Assembly (NCBI GenBank): GCA_964478415.1
Contig: CAYZII010000002.1
Location: forward strand, 1 to 64,000
DNA length: 64,000 nucleotides
Reading direction: 5' to 3'
From: Sulfuricystis sp964478415
GTDB taxonomy: Bacteria; Pseudomonadota; Gammaproteobacteria; Burkholderiales; Rhodocyclaceae
Part shown: in pieces, positions 35,426-47,048 of the stretch
Position numbering within the stretch: position 1 is the first letter of the stretch
How the letters are laid out: every line of letters starts with the position of its first letter
Translations under genes and position numbers: made by a program
The notes under the pieces: model-generated
The model's database searches: none
What the model was told of the DNA's origin: nothing
What the model saw: the letters and a program-made list of their open reading frames with translations, nothing else

Positions 35426-35783
35426 GATCTGCTTCGCCCCCGGCAAGGGAGAGCGTGACGTGATTCGGCGCGCAAATGGCAATCGCATTGGGGCGCGTGA
35501 GCCACCCCTGCTGCACGCAATACTGGCGCGGGCCGGGATCGGAGAACACACGCGCCCGACCTGGCGCGATCTCGATCACGGTCTCGCCCAAGGGGCCACG
35601 GGCAACGTAACGCCGTGGCGCATCGAGCGGAAACTCGGCCACCACCTTGCCCTCGACGCGCACCACGGCGCGCTCCGGCCGGCCGCCGCTCCACAGCAGC
35701 ACGAAGGCCAGTAGGGTGAGCGCCATAGCCATGATGATGGTCAGCCAGTCCCCCGGCCGCAGCAGCTTGAGCCAGATCTTCAT
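35406..35783 (-). CDS. NusG domain II-containing membrane-anchored protein
   Basis: A 125-residue protein with one N-terminal helix (LTIIMAMALTLLAFVLLW) followed by a small beta domain of the NusG_II type: VVRVEGKVVAEFPLD, VIEIAPGRARV and the conserved QYCVQQGWLTRPNAIAICAPN, where two Cys flank the loop. It is probably anchored to the inner membrane facing the periplasm. It overlaps rapZ by ATGA and the Gx transporter gene by 20 bases. The family's role is not established, but it repeatedly co-occurs with Gx transporters. Confidence 0.85.
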   Translation of the reverse strand: MKIWLKLLRPGDWLTIIMAMALTLLAFVLLWSGGRPERAVVRVEGKVVAEFPLDAPRRYVARGPLGETVIEIAPGRARVFSDPGPRQYCVQQGWLTRPNAIAICAPNHVTLSLAGGEADHDSLNY

Positions 35784-36625
35784 TCCGCGAGCGCACGATG
35801 ACGCACCAGCACGCGCGCCTTGTCGCGGAAATGTTCCGCGAGACGTTCGGCGAACCAGACCGAGCGATGCTGACCGCCGGTGCAGCCGAGTGCTACGGTC
35901 AGATAGCTGCGGTTGTCGCGCACATAGGCAGGCAGCCAGGTTTCGAGAAAGCGCTGGATGTCGGCGAGCATTTGCAAAACTTCCGGCTGTGCTTCGAGGA
36001 ACTCGGCGACGAGCGCATCGCGGCCGGTCAGCGGACGCAACAGAGGATCATAGTGGGGGTTGGGCAGACAGCGCACGTCGAACACCAGATCGGCATCCAG
36101 TGGCAAGCCATGCTTGAAACCGAACGACTGGAAAAGCAGCGTCAAACCGCGCGGATCGGTCGGCAGCGCCAGGAAATCCTTGACCATCGCGCGCAGCGCA
36201 TTGGGACGCAGGTAGCTGGTATCGATGCGGTGGCCGAGTTCGCGCAAGTTATCGAGCGCAAGGCGCTCCTCGGCGATCGCCTCGGCGAGGGTCTTGTCCG
36301 GGCTGGCGAGCGGATGGCGTCGGCGCGTTTCCGAAAAGCGCTGGATCAGCACATCGTCGCGTGCATCGAGAAACAAAAAACGCACATCGATCCGATGCGC
36401 CTCGAGCTGAGTCAACTGGGATGGCAATGCCTGGATGCCGCTGCCACCGCGCATGTCGATCGCCACCGCCACCCGCTCGTGTCCTTCGCGCAGCAGATGT
36501 CCCGCCAGGCCCGACAACAACGCTGCGGGCAAGTTATCGACGCAAAAGTAACCTGCGTCCTCAAGGACGTTCAGCGCAATGGTCTTGCCAGAACCGGACA
36601 GACCGCTGATCAGTACGAGCTGCAT
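35780..36625 (-). CDS. rapZ: RNase adapter RapZ
   Basis: P-loop protein which in enterobacteria guides RNase E to small RNAs controlling glucosamine-6-phosphate synthesis. The 281 residues have the P-loop GLSGSGKT at 8-15, DNLPAALL, FLFLDARDDVLIQRFSETRRRHPL, and the C-terminal CTGGQHRSVWFAE signature. The ATG at 36625 gives the family length. Here hprK and ptsN, its frequent neighbours, are absent upstream; ubiC starts 75 bases away on the other strand. Confidence 0.94.
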   Translation of the reverse strand: MQLVLISGLSGSGKTIALNVLEDAGYFCVDNLPAALLSGLAGHLLREGHERVAVAIDMRGGSGIQALPSQLTQLEAHRIDVRFLFLDARDDVLIQRFSETRRRHPLASPDKTLAEAIAEERLALDNLRELGHRIDTSYLRPNALRAMVKDFLALPTDPRGLTLLFQSFGFKHGLPLDADLVFDVRCLPNPHYDPLLRPLTGRDALVAEFLEAQPEVLQMLADIQRFLETWLPAYVRDNRSYLTVALGCTGGQHRSVWFAERLAEHFRDKARVLVRHRALAE

Positions 36626-36699
36626 GCCAAACCCTAATGCCGAGCGTGCCCTATGGTAGCATCGCCATCCTTCCGAAACCACGCAATCCCGCAGAGCAG

Positions 36700-37239
36700 A
36701 TGTCCCGTCAGGCGTTCCGCTGGAAACTCCATCCTGCTCTGGCGGCCGCACCACACTGGTTGCGCCCTTGGCTAACCGATCCCGGCTCGCTCACCGCACG
36801 CATCGTCTCACGCTGCTCCCGTTTCGAGGTGCATGTGCTTTACGAAGGACGCCGCCTGCCGTTCGATGATGAGCGCACGCTGATCGGACTGCCCCTCGGC
36901 AGGCTGGCCTGGACGCGCGAAGTGCTGCTGTTCGCCGATGGCATCCCCGTCGTCTTCGCTCACAGCGTGCTCGCTCCGCAGGATTTGAACGGTGCGTGGC
37001 ACATGGCCCAGGCGATCGGTTCCCGCCCTTTGGGCGCCGCGCTGTTCGCCGATCCCTCGATCCGCCGCGGCCCGTTGCGCGTGGCGCGTCTCGACGAACG
37101 CGATCCACTGCATCGTCGCGCTTCGGCCGCGGCCGGCACGGCACTGCCGACCCTGTGGGCGCGCCGCTCGCGCTTTTGCCGCGTCGGGCGACCATTGCTG
37201 GTCAGCGAGATCTTCCTGCCGGGCATCGCAGCGCTGTAA
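36700..37239 (+). CDS. ubiC: Chorismate lyase UbiC
   Basis: Cleaves chorismate to 4-hydroxybenzoate and pyruvate, the first committed step of ubiquinone synthesis. The 179-residue form from 36700 contains WLTDPGSLTARIVSRCSRFEVHVL, LAWTREVLLFADGIPVVFA and PLLVSEIFLPG, matching the lyase fold. An upstream in-frame ATG at 36637 would add 21 residues and is less likely. Together with ubiX on the other strand and ispB at 4555, this places three ubiquinone steps in the window. Confidence 0.88.
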   Translation: MSRQAFRWKLHPALAAAPHWLRPWLTDPGSLTARIVSRCSRFEVHVLYEGRRLPFDDERTLIGLPLGRLAWTREVLLFADGIPVVFAHSVLAPQDLNGAWHMAQAIGSRPLGAALFADPSIRRGPLRVARLDERDPLHRRASAAAGTALPTLWARRSRFCRVGRPLLVSEIFLPGIAAL

Positions 37240-37280
37240 AACGCTCCTCGCGCAGCGGCACAGCAGGAACGACGAGACCC

Positions 37281-38179
37281 TCAACGCTTCGACAACAATG
37301 CCCTCGACACTTTCGAGGCCGGCTCGCGCCCGAGTTGTAATGAGATCCACTGGGCTGTCTCGACCAGCTTGTCGAGAGCGACACCGCAGTCGATGCCCAA
37401 GCCACTGAGCAGCCAGACGACATCCTCGGTAGCGACGTTGCCAGAAGCGCCCTCGGCATAGGGACACCCGCCCAGGCCGGCCACCGAGGCATCGAAGACA
37501 TTCACGCCGACCTGAAGAGCAGCATAGATATTGGCAATCGCCATGCCATAGGTATCGTGGAAGTGACCGGCGAGCTTCTTGATCGGCACGCGCCGGCCGA
37601 CCGTCTCGATCAGCGCCTTGGTCTTTTCCGGCGTACCGACGCCGATCGTGTCACCGAGCGAAACCTCGTAACAACCCATCTCGAACAACGCCCAGGCGAC
37701 ATCCGCCACCGCCTGGGGCGCCACCTCGCCCTGATACGGACAACCGAGCACGCAGGAGACATAACCACGCACCTTGAGGTCGGCATCCGTGGCACGCGTC
37801 AACACCGGCTTGAAGCGCTCGAGCGACGCCTTGATCGAGCAGTTGATGTTCTTCTGCGAAAACGCTTCGGAGGCGGCGGCGAACACCGCGATTTCGCGCG
37901 CGCCGGCCGCAAGCGCGGCTTCCAGCCCTTTCTCGTTCGGCACGAGTACCGGGAAACTCACGCCCTCGCGTTGGCGGATGCCGGCCATCACGGCGGCGGC
38001 ATCGGCCATTTGCGGCACCCATTTCGGCGAGACGAACGCGGTGGCCTCGATGGTTTTCAGACCACAGGCCGCGAGCCGCTCGATCAACTCGATCTTGATC
38101 GCGGCAGGCAGCGATGTCTTCTCGTTTTGCAGCCCGTCGCGCGGACCGACCTCGACGAGGCGCGCGGATTTCGGCAATG

Positions 38180-38183
<4 letters not shown>
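37281..38183 (-). CDS. mvaB: Hydroxymethylglutaryl-CoA lyase
   Basis: Splits HMG-CoA to acetoacetate and acetyl-CoA, the last step of leucine breakdown. The 300 residues have VEVGPRDGLQNEK with the catalytic Arg-Asp, EATAFVSPKWVPQMAD, AGHFHDTYGMA with the metal His residues, and the active-site Cys loop GLGGCPYAEGASGNVATED. The ATG at 38183 overlaps the stop of the biotin subunit gene by ATGA. It is the distal gene of the liu operon. Confidence 0.95.
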
Positions 38184-40206
<2,023 letters not shown>

Positions 40207-40210
<4 letters not shown>

Positions 40211-40992
40211 TGTGCCCAGCCCGGCCTACGTTTTTCCAGAAAGGCGGCGATGCCTTCCTGCCCCTCGGGCGAGACGCGCACACGGGCGATGCGCTCGACC
40301 GTGTCCGCTATGAGCGCAGGCGTCAGGGGCTGTCCGGCCACGGCGCGGATCAGGGCCTTGGCTTCGGTCAAGGCAACGGGGCCATTGCGCAGGATGGCTT
40401 CGACCCATTCGCCGAGGGCCGCATCGAGCGAGGCCTCGTCTGCGACCATCTCATGGATCAGGCCGAGGCGATAGGCTTCCGCGGCAGAAAAGGCTTCCGC
40501 GGTCAGCATGTAGCGCCGCGCATGACGCTCGCCGATGGCCGCGATCACGTAAGGGCTAATGACCGCGGGAATCAGGCCGAGCTTGACTTCAGTGAGCGCA
40601 AAACGTGCCTCGAAACTAGCCACGGCAATGTCGCAGGCGGCGATCATGCCGACACCGCCACCATAAGCAGGTCCCTGCACGCGCGCGATCACCGGCTTCG
40701 GACACTCGGCGATGCGCCGCAGCATTTCGGCCAGGGCTCCAGCATCGCGGCGATTCTCCTCGCTGCCGTAGCCAGCTGCGCGGCGCATCCAGTCCAGATC
40801 CGCGCCGGCACAGAAGCTCTCGCCGAGGCTCGAAAGCACGATCAAGCGCACCAGGGGATCATTGGCCATCGAGAGTATCGCCCCGGACAGCTCGGCGATC
40901 ATCACGTCGTCGAGGGCGTTGTGACGCTCCGGACGGTTGAGCGTGATGATGCCAATGCCGGCGTCGATTTCGGTGAGGAGGGTCTGGTTCAT
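40207..40992 (-). CDS. liuC: Enoyl-CoA hydratase/isomerase, likely methylglutaconyl-CoA hydratase
   Basis: Crotonase-fold enzyme expected to hydrate 3-methylglutaconyl-CoA to HMG-CoA. The 261 residues contain TLNRPERHNALDDVMIAEL, the CoA oxyanion loop SFCAGADLDWMRR, and GPAYGGGVGMIAACDIAVAS with TEVKLGLIPAVISPYV. Position between the two MCC subunit genes and specificity-type ADLDWM motif fit LiuC. It is coupled to the downstream biotin subunit gene by ATGA and separated from the upstream beta subunit gene by 12 bases. Confidence 0.9.
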
Positions 40993-41004
40993 CGCTTTTC
41001 CCCG

Positions 41005-42621
41005 TTACATACGGAATACCCCGAAGCGGGTCGGCTCGATCGGCGCGTTGAGTGCAACCGAAATCGCGAGTCCCAGTGCGCGGCGCGTCTCTCTCGGATC
41101 GAGGATGCCATCGTCCCACAGGCGTGCGGTCGCATAGTAGGGATGGCCCTGGGTTTCATACTGCTGGCGAATCGGTGTCTTGAAGGCTTCTTCTTCCTCT
41201 TTGCTCCATGTGCCACCCTTCGCCTCGATGGCATCGCGCTTGACGGTGGCAAGTACACTCGCCGCCTGTTCGCCGCCCATCACCGAGATGCGCGCGTTGG
41301 GCCAGGTCCACAGCAGGCGCGGGCCAAAGGCACGTCCGCACATGCCATAGTTGCCAGCGCCGAAAGAACCGCCGATGATCACGGTGAATTTCGGCACCTG
41401 CGCCGCCGCGACTGCAGTGACCATTTTTGCACCATCCTTGGCGATGCCGGCGTTTTCATATTTGCGACCCACCATGAAGCCACTGATGTTTTGTAAGAAT
41501 ACCAAAGGAATACCACGCTGCGCGCACAGCTCGATGAAATGCGCACCCTTGAGCGCCGACTCCGAGAACAGGATGCCATTGTTGGCGATGATGCCCACCG
41601 GATAGCCAGAGAGGTGCGCAAAACCGGTGACCAGCGTGGTACCGTAACGGGCCTTGAATTCTTCAAAACGCGAACCATCGACGAGGCGGGCGATCACCTC
41701 GCGCACGTCATAAGGCTTTCTCGTATCGGTCGGGATCACGCCATACAGTTCGGCGGGATCGTAACGGGGTTCCTCGGGCGGGGCGAGGGCGAGGGTAACC
41801 TGTTTGCGCCAGTTGAGAGTGGCGACGATGCGCCGCGCGATCGACAAGGCATGCAGATCGTTTTCGGCCAGATGATCGCAGACGCCCGAGACGCGCGTAT
41901 GCACATCACCACCACCGAGGTCTTCGGCGCTCACCACCTCTCCTGTGGCGGCCTTCACCAACGGCGGGCCACCGAGGAAGATCGTCCCCTGGTTCTTGAC
42001 GATCACCGATTCGTCGCACATCGCCGGCACATAGGCACCGCCGGCGGTGCATGAACCCATCACCACGGCGATCTGCGGAATGCCCGCAGCGGACAACGTC
42101 GCCTGGTTGTAGAAGATGCGGCCGAAATGTTCCTTGTCCGGGAACACTTCGTCCTGCATCGGCAGATAGGCGCCCCCCGAATCGACGAGATAGAGGCAGG
42201 GCAAGCGGTTCTCGCGCGCGATTTCCTGGGCGCGCAGATGCTTCTTGACCGTGAGCGGGTAATAGGTGCCCCCCTTCACAGTGGCGTCGTTGGCGACGAT
42301 CATGCATTCGACGCCGGCGATGCGTCCGATACCGGCGACCAGGCCCGCGCCCGGCACTTCATCGTCATACATGCCCCAGGCCGCCAACGGCGCGATCTCG
42401 AGGAAGGGCGCGCCCGGATCGAGCAGATGGTCGATGCGTTCGCGCACCAGGAGCTTGCCGCGCGCCAGATGTTTCTCGCGTGCCGCGGCGGAGCCGCCAC
42501 AGCCGTGCCGTGTCAGCAGCGCCGATTTTTCGCGCAGATCATCGACCAGCGCCTGCATCGCCGCTGCGTTGGCCTTGAACTCCGCACTACGTGTGTCGAG
42601 CTTCGATTCGATGATGGCCAT
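41005..42621 (-). CDS. liuB: 3-methylcrotonyl-CoA carboxylase, carboxyltransferase beta subunit
   Basis: Transfers the carboxyl group from biotin to 3-methylcrotonyl-CoA. The 538-residue carboxyltransferase has RDKS-like N-terminus with ARGKLLVRERIDHLLDPGAPFLE, GGTYYPLTVKKH, PCLYLVDSGGAYLPMQDEVFPD with the oxyanion Gly pair, and in the C-terminal half GSFGAGNYGMCGRAFGP. Length is typical for the MCC beta chain and longer than AccD. It directly precedes liuC and follows an acyl-CoA dehydrogenase gene by one base. Confidence 0.93.
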   Translation of the reverse strand: MAIIESKLDTRSAEFKANAAAMQALVDDLREKSALLTRHGCGGSAAAREKHLARGKLLVRERIDHLLDPGAPFLEIAPLAAWGMYDDEVPGAGLVAGIGRIAGVECMIVANDATVKGGTYYPLTVKKHLRAQEIARENRLPCLYLVDSGGAYLPMQDEVFPDKEHFGRIFYNQATLSAAGIPQIAVVMGSCTAGGAYVPAMCDESVIVKNQGTIFLGGPPLVKAATGEVVSAEDLGGGDVHTRVSGVCDHLAENDLHALSIARRIVATLNWRKQVTLALAPPEEPRYDPAELYGVIPTDTRKPYDVREVIARLVDGSRFEEFKARYGTTLVTGFAHLSGYPVGIIANNGILFSESALKGAHFIELCAQRGIPLVFLQNISGFMVGRKYENAGIAKDGAKMVTAVAAAQVPKFTVIIGGSFGAGNYGMCGRAFGPRLLWTWPNARISVMGGEQAASVLATVKRDAIEAKGGTWSKEEEEAFKTPIRQQYETQGHPYYATARLWDDGILDPRETRRALGLAISVALNAPIEPTRFGVFRM

Positions 42622-42622
42622 C

Positions 42623-43759
42623 TCATTCCTCTGTCAGCGCACGCGCGATCACCAGTCGCTGGATGTCGGAAGTGCCCTCATAGATCTGGCAGACACGCAC
42701 ATCGCGGTAGATGCGCTCGACCGGGAAATCGCTCACATAGCCATACCCCCCGTGGATCTGGATCGCCTCGGAGCAGACCGCTTCAGCCATTTCGGAAGCG
42801 AACAGCTTGGCCATGCTCGCCTCCTTCAGGCAAGGCAGACCGGCATCGCGTAAGGACGCGGCATGCCAGACCATCTGGCGCGCCACTTCGATGCGCGTCG
42901 CCATGTCGGCAAGGCGAAAGGCCACCGCCTGGTGCGCGACGATCGGTTTGCCGAAGGCGGTGCGTTCCTTGGCATAGGCAAGAGCGGCCTCATACGCCGC
43001 GCGCGCCATGCCAACGGCCTGTGCCGCGATGCCGATGCGGCCGGCTTCCAGGTTCGACAACGCGATCTTGTAACCCTCGCCCTCGCGGCCGATCAAATGG
43101 TCGGCGGGAACACGACAGTTTTCGAAAACGATCTGCGCTGTGTCGGAGGCATGCTGGCCAAGTTTTTCCTCGATACGGGCGACGAGGTAGCCCGGCGTAT
43201 CGGTCGGTACGCAGAAACACGAAATGCCCTGCCGTCCCGCCGTCGCATCGGTGACGGCGAAGACGAGCGCGATCTGCGCATGCTTGCCTGAGGTGATGAA
43301 CTGTTTGACACCATCGATCACCCAGTGATCGCCATCTCGCACGGCGCGCGTCTTGATCGCCGCAGCATCGGAACCGACGTGCGGTTCGGTCAGGCAGAAG
43401 CAGCCGAGCAGCTTGCCCGTCGCCGCGCCCCTGAGCCAGCGTGCCTTTTGCGCATCATTGCCGTATCTGTACAAGATGCCGCAGACCAGCGAGTTCTGCA
43501 CCGAAAGGATCGTCGAGGTGGCACCATCGCCGGCAGCGATCTCCTCGATCGCGACGGCCAGCGAAAGATAATCGAGACCGGCACCTCCCCAGGCTTCCGG
43601 CACGACGATGCCCCACGCCCCGAGCGCCGCGAGCTCCTGCAGCGCCGCGGCGGGGAATGTGTGATCACGATCCCATTGTGCCGCATGAGGGGCGAGGCGC
43701 TCGCGCGCGAAAGTGCGCAGCGTGTCGCGGATCATGCGTTGGTCCTCATTGAGCATCAT
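42623..43759 (-). CDS. Acyl-CoA dehydrogenase, short/branched-chain type
   Basis: FAD-dependent dehydrogenase of 378 residues. LTEPHVGSDAAAIKTRA and WVIDGVKQFITSGKHA form the FAD-contact region. The catalytic Glu is in CQIYEGTSDIQRLVIA near the C-terminus, the position used by short- and medium-chain enzymes and not by isovaleryl-CoA dehydrogenase. It is therefore a second, distinct dehydrogenase in the liu operon, perhaps acting on isobutyryl- or 2-methylbutyryl-CoA, which would widen the operon to valine and isoleucine. It is coupled to the EamA transporter gene by ATGA. Confidence 0.9.
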   Translation of the reverse strand: MMLNEDQRMIRDTLRTFARERLAPHAAQWDRDHTFPAAALQELAALGAWGIVVPEAWGGAGLDYLSLAVAIEEIAAGDGATSTILSVQNSLVCGILYRYGNDAQKARWLRGAATGKLLGCFCLTEPHVGSDAAAIKTRAVRDGDHWVIDGVKQFITSGKHAQIALVFAVTDATAGRQGISCFCVPTDTPGYLVARIEEKLGQHASDTAQIVFENCRVPADHLIGREGEGYKIALSNLEAGRIGIAAQAVGMARAAYEAALAYAKERTAFGKPIVAHQAVAFRLADMATRIEVARQMVWHAASLRDAGLPCLKEASMAKLFASEMAEAVCSEAIQIHGGYGYVSDFPVERIYRDVRVCQIYEGTSDIQRLVIARALTEE

Positions 43760-44670
43760 GGACAGGCCCTTTGCAGTTTGGTCATCGCGCCCTGGGTCAG
43801 CAGCACGCCACCGATCACCAGCAGCCCGCCGACGAGTGCTGAGGCGTCGAGCCGCTCACCAAGCAGCCAGGCGCCTTGCAGCACCGCCGCCAGCGGCACG
43901 AGGTTGATGAACACCGACGCGCGCTGCGCGCCGATCTTTTGCACCGCGCCGGAGAACCAGGTAAAGCCGAGCGTCGTGCCGAGCAGACCGAGGAAGAGTA
44001 TCGCACCCCAGGCCGATAGCGAATAGTGCGGCACGAGCTGGGCCGGATTTTCCATCAGTGCTGCGGCGAGCAACATCAGAAAACCGGCGCAACTAGCATA
44101 GGCCGTCATCACCAGTGCGCCGAGATTGCGTCGCGCCAGCGACTGCGTGCCCAGCCGGCCGATCAGCGTGTAGAGCGACCACATCAGGGCGCAGCCGAGG
44201 ATCAGCCATTCGCCGGCACCGATGCGGCCAGCGACGAGCGCCAGCGGATCACCGCGGCCAATCACGAGCAGACAACCCAGGAAAGCGAGCGCGCTGCCAG
44301 CCGCCTTTGCCGGCGTCATCCGTTCCTTGAGCCACCCGGCGGCGAGGAGCAGCGTGATCACCGGCGTCGTGGCGACGACCAGCGCTCCACGGCCGGCCGT
44401 GATGTATTGCATGCCGAACAGGAAGAACAGGTTGTAGAGGAAGATGCCGGTTGCGCCGAGCGCGACAATCAGCCAGAACTCGCGGCGTTCGAGCGGCGGC
44501 AGCCGGCCATGACGCCAGCGCACCAGCACGAGCAGGCTTGAGGCAGCAAAGAAAAAGCGCCACACCGCGACCGCCAGCGGGGGCGCTTCCTGGACCGCGA
44601 AACGTGCTGCGACCCAGGTGCCACCCCAGACCACCGCGGTGGTGACGAGTCTCAGGTAGGTGCCGAGCAA
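43756..44670 (-). CDS. EamA/DMT-family transporter
   Basis: A 304-residue membrane protein with ten hydrophobic helices arranged as two EamA repeats, as in drug/metabolite transporters. TTAVVWGGTWVAARFAV opens repeat 1 and ECF-like WLKERMTPAKAAGSALAFLG closes it. The start is probably the TTG at 44670, which has GAGGA 5-9 bases upstream and lies 7 bases after the thiolase stop; a longer frame from 44754 would run inside the thiolase gene. Embedding in the liu operon suggests export of a CoA-pathway or amino-acid-derived compound, but the substrate is unknown. Confidence 0.82.
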   Translation of the reverse strand: MLGTYLRLVTTAVVWGGTWVAARFAVQEAPPLAVAVWRFFFAASSLLVLVRWRHGRLPPLERREFWLIVALGATGIFLYNLFFLFGMQYITAGRGALVVATTPVITLLLAAGWLKERMTPAKAAGSALAFLGCLLVIGRGDPLALVAGRIGAGEWLILGCALMWSLYTLIGRLGTQSLARRNLGALVMTAYASCAGFLMLLAAALMENPAQLVPHYSLSAWGAILFLGLLGTTLGFTWFSGAVQKIGAQRASVFINLVPLAAVLQGAWLLGERLDASALVGGLLVIGGVLLTQGAMTKLQRACP

Positions 44671-44677
44671 GCGGTCC

Positions 44678-45868
44678 TCACAAGAGCTCGACGGCCATCG
44701 CGGTGGCCTCGCCGCCGCCGATGCACAGGCTCGCCACGCCGCGGCGCAGACCATATTTGCGCAAGGCGCCGAGCAGTGTCACGACGATGCGCGCGCCCGA
44801 GGCGCCGATCGGATGACCGAGTGCGCAGGCCCCGCCATGCACATTGACTTTGTCATGGGGCAGACCGAGCTCCTTCATCGCCGCCATCGTCACGACGGCA
44901 AAGGCTTCATTGATCTCATAAAGATCGACGCTGTCGGCCGTCCAGCCGGTCTGCGCGAAGAGTTTTTTGATCGCCCCGACCGGCGCGGTGGTAAACCACG
45001 CCGGTTCCTGGGCATGCGTCGTGTAGCCGACGATGCGCGCCAGGGGCGTCAAGCCACGCTGTGCGGCGATGCTCTCACGTATCAGCACGAGTGCGGCGGC
45101 GCCATCGGAAATCGACGAGGAATTGGCAGGTGTCACGGTGCCGTCTTTCTTGAAAGCTGGCTTGAGCAGGGGAATCTTGTCGAGCTGGGCCTTGGCCGGC
45201 TGTTCGTCGCGTCGTATGACGACGTCACCCTTTTTGCCACTGACCATGACCGGGGCGATCTCCCAGTCGAAGCTGCCATTCTCCCCCGCACTCTGCGCCC
45301 GCTGCGTCGAGGCAATCGCAAACGCATCCTGGTCCTGCCGCGTGAAGCCGTACCGCGCGGCGCAGTCTTCGGCGAAGGTGCCCATCAGGCGGCCCCGGTT
45401 TTCCGGCGTGTAGTGGTCCTCGAGGCCGTCGAAGAACATGTGGTCGAGGATCTGGCCATGACCGAGCCGGTATCCGCCGCGCGCCTTGGGCAGCAGGTAA
45501 GGTGCATTGCTCATCGACTCCATGCCGCCGGCGACGATCACCTCCTGGCTGCCCGCCTTGAGCGTATCCGCGGCGATCATCAACGCCTTCATCGCTGAGC
45601 CACAGACCTTGTGCACCGTGGTGCAGCCTGCCGACAATGGCAAACCGGCCTGCAACGCCGCCTGGCGCGCCGGCGCCTGGCCCTGGCCGGCCTGCAACAC
45701 GCAGCCCATCAACACTTCCTGTATCGCGTCGGGCTTCATGCTGGCGCGCTCGACGGCGGCCTTGATCGCGATGGCGCCGAGATGGGCCGCGGAAAGCGCG
45801 GCGAAATCGCCCATGAAGCCGCCCAGCGGCGTGCGTGCGGCACCCACGATCACGATGGCATCGGACAT
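44678..45868 (-). CDS. Acetyl-CoA C-acyltransferase (thiolase)
   Basis: Condenses or cleaves acetoacetyl-CoA/acetyl-CoA. The 396-residue thiolase has the nucleophile region TTVHKVCGSAMKALMIAA, the YEINEAFAV block and the second active-site Cys in GGACALGHPIGASGARIVVTLL. Acetoacetate from HMG-CoA lyase can enter acetyl-CoA through such an enzyme, and the reverse reaction supplies acetoacetyl-CoA for polyhydroxybutyrate, so it links to phaC at 49097. Gap to ivd upstream is 12 bases. Confidence 0.92.
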   Translation of the reverse strand: MSDAIVIVGAARTPLGGFMGDFAALSAAHLGAIAIKAAVERASMKPDAIQEVLMGCVLQAGQGQAPARQAALQAGLPLSAGCTTVHKVCGSAMKALMIAADTLKAGSQEVIVAGGMESMSNAPYLLPKARGGYRLGHGQILDHMFFDGLEDHYTPENRGRLMGTFAEDCAARYGFTRQDQDAFAIASTQRAQSAGENGSFDWEIAPVMVSGKKGDVVIRRDEQPAKAQLDKIPLLKPAFKKDGTVTPANSSSISDGAAALVLIRESIAAQRGLTPLARIVGYTTHAQEPAWFTTAPVGAIKKLFAQTGWTADSVDLYEINEAFAVVTMAAMKELGLPHDKVNVHGGACALGHPIGASGARIVVTLLGALRKYGLRRGVASLCIGGGEATAMAVELL

Positions 45869-45880
45869 CTCGATTTCCTT

Positions 45881-47047
45881 TCAAATCGTTTCGTTGAACA
45901 GTTCCCGGCCGATCAGCATGCGGCGGATCTCCGAGGTACCGGCGCCGATCTCGTAGAGCTTTGCATCGCGCCACAGCCGGCCGGTCGGGTATTCGTTGAT
46001 GTAGCCGTTGCCGCCCAGCGCCTGGATCGCTTCACCGGCCATCCAGGTGGCTTTCTCGGCGGCGTAAAGGATCGCGCCAGCCGCATCTTTGCGCAGCCTG
46101 CGGCTGTGGTCGTGCGTATCGCAGGCACGTCCGACCGCATAGACATAGGCGCGGCAGGCCTGCCAGGTCGTATACATGTCGGCGAGCTTGCCCTGCATCA
46201 GCTGGAACTCGCCGATCGGCTGGCCGAACTGCTTGCGCTCGTGGACATAGGGCAAGACCACGTCCATGCAGGCCGCCATGATGCCCAGCGGCCCGCCAGC
46301 GAGTATCGCGCGTTCGTAATCGAGACCCGACATCAGCACCTTGACGCCGTTGCCGACGCCACCGAGCACGTTCTCTACCGGCACCTCGCAATCGTCGAAG
46401 AACAGCGGATAGGTATTCGAACCCCGCATGCCGAGCTTGTCCAGATGCGAGCCATGCGAGAAGCCCGTGAAGTTTTTTTCGACGATGAACGCGGTGATGC
46501 CTTTTGCGCCGGCGGCGACATCGGTCTTGGCATAGACGATCAGCACATCGGCATCCCCGCCATTGGTGATCCACATCTTGCTGCCGTTCAGGACGTAGCG
46601 GTCGCCCTTTTTGTCGGCTCGAAGTTGCATCGAGACGACATCGGAGCCGGCGTTCGGCTCGGACATCGCCAACGCGCCGACATGCTCGCCGGAGATCAGT
46701 TTTGGCAGATAACGCGCTTTCTGCTCGGCTGTGCCATTCCTGCGCAACTGATTCACGCACAGATTCGAATGGGCGCCATAGGACAGCCCCACGGCAGCCG
46801 AGGCGCGGGAAATCTCTTCCATCGCGACGATGTGCGCCAGATAACCCATGCCGGTGCCACCGTCCTCCTCGGGCACGGTCAGTCCGAGCAGGCCGAGTGC
46901 GCCGAACTTGCGCCACAGGTCGGTGGGAAATTGGTTGTCGCGGTCGATCTGCGCCGCGCGCGGCGCGATCTCTTTGGCGGCAAAACTGCGCACCGTGTCG
47001 CGCAGCATCTCAATCTCATCGCCGAGCTGGAAGTCGAGTCCGATCAT
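45881..47047 (-). CDS. ivd: Isovaleryl-CoA dehydrogenase
   Basis: Oxidises isovaleryl-CoA to 3-methylcrotonyl-CoA with FAD, the committed step of leucine breakdown (LiuA). The 388 residues include MSEPNAGSDVVSM, YVLNGSKMWITNGGDADVL and, decisively, GLDYERAILAGGPLGIM, in which the Glu is the relocated catalytic base characteristic of IVD rather than the C-terminal Glu of other acyl-CoA dehydrogenases. C-terminal ALGGNGYINEYPTGRLWRDAKL also fits. One base separates it from the thioesterase gene. Confidence 0.95.
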   Translation of the reverse strand: MIGLDFQLGDEIEMLRDTVRSFAAKEIAPRAAQIDRDNQFPTDLWRKFGALGLLGLTVPEEDGGTGMGYLAHIVAMEEISRASAAVGLSYGAHSNLCVNQLRRNGTAEQKARYLPKLISGEHVGALAMSEPNAGSDVVSMQLRADKKGDRYVLNGSKMWITNGGDADVLIVYAKTDVAAGAKGITAFIVEKNFTGFSHGSHLDKLGMRGSNTYPLFFDDCEVPVENVLGGVGNGVKVLMSGLDYERAILAGGPLGIMAACMDVVLPYVHERKQFGQPIGEFQLMQGKLADMYTTWQACRAYVYAVGRACDTHDHSRRLRKDAAGAILYAAEKATWMAGEAIQALGGNGYINEYPTGRLWRDAKLYEIGAGTSEIRRMLIGRELFNETI

Positions 47048-47048
47048 G

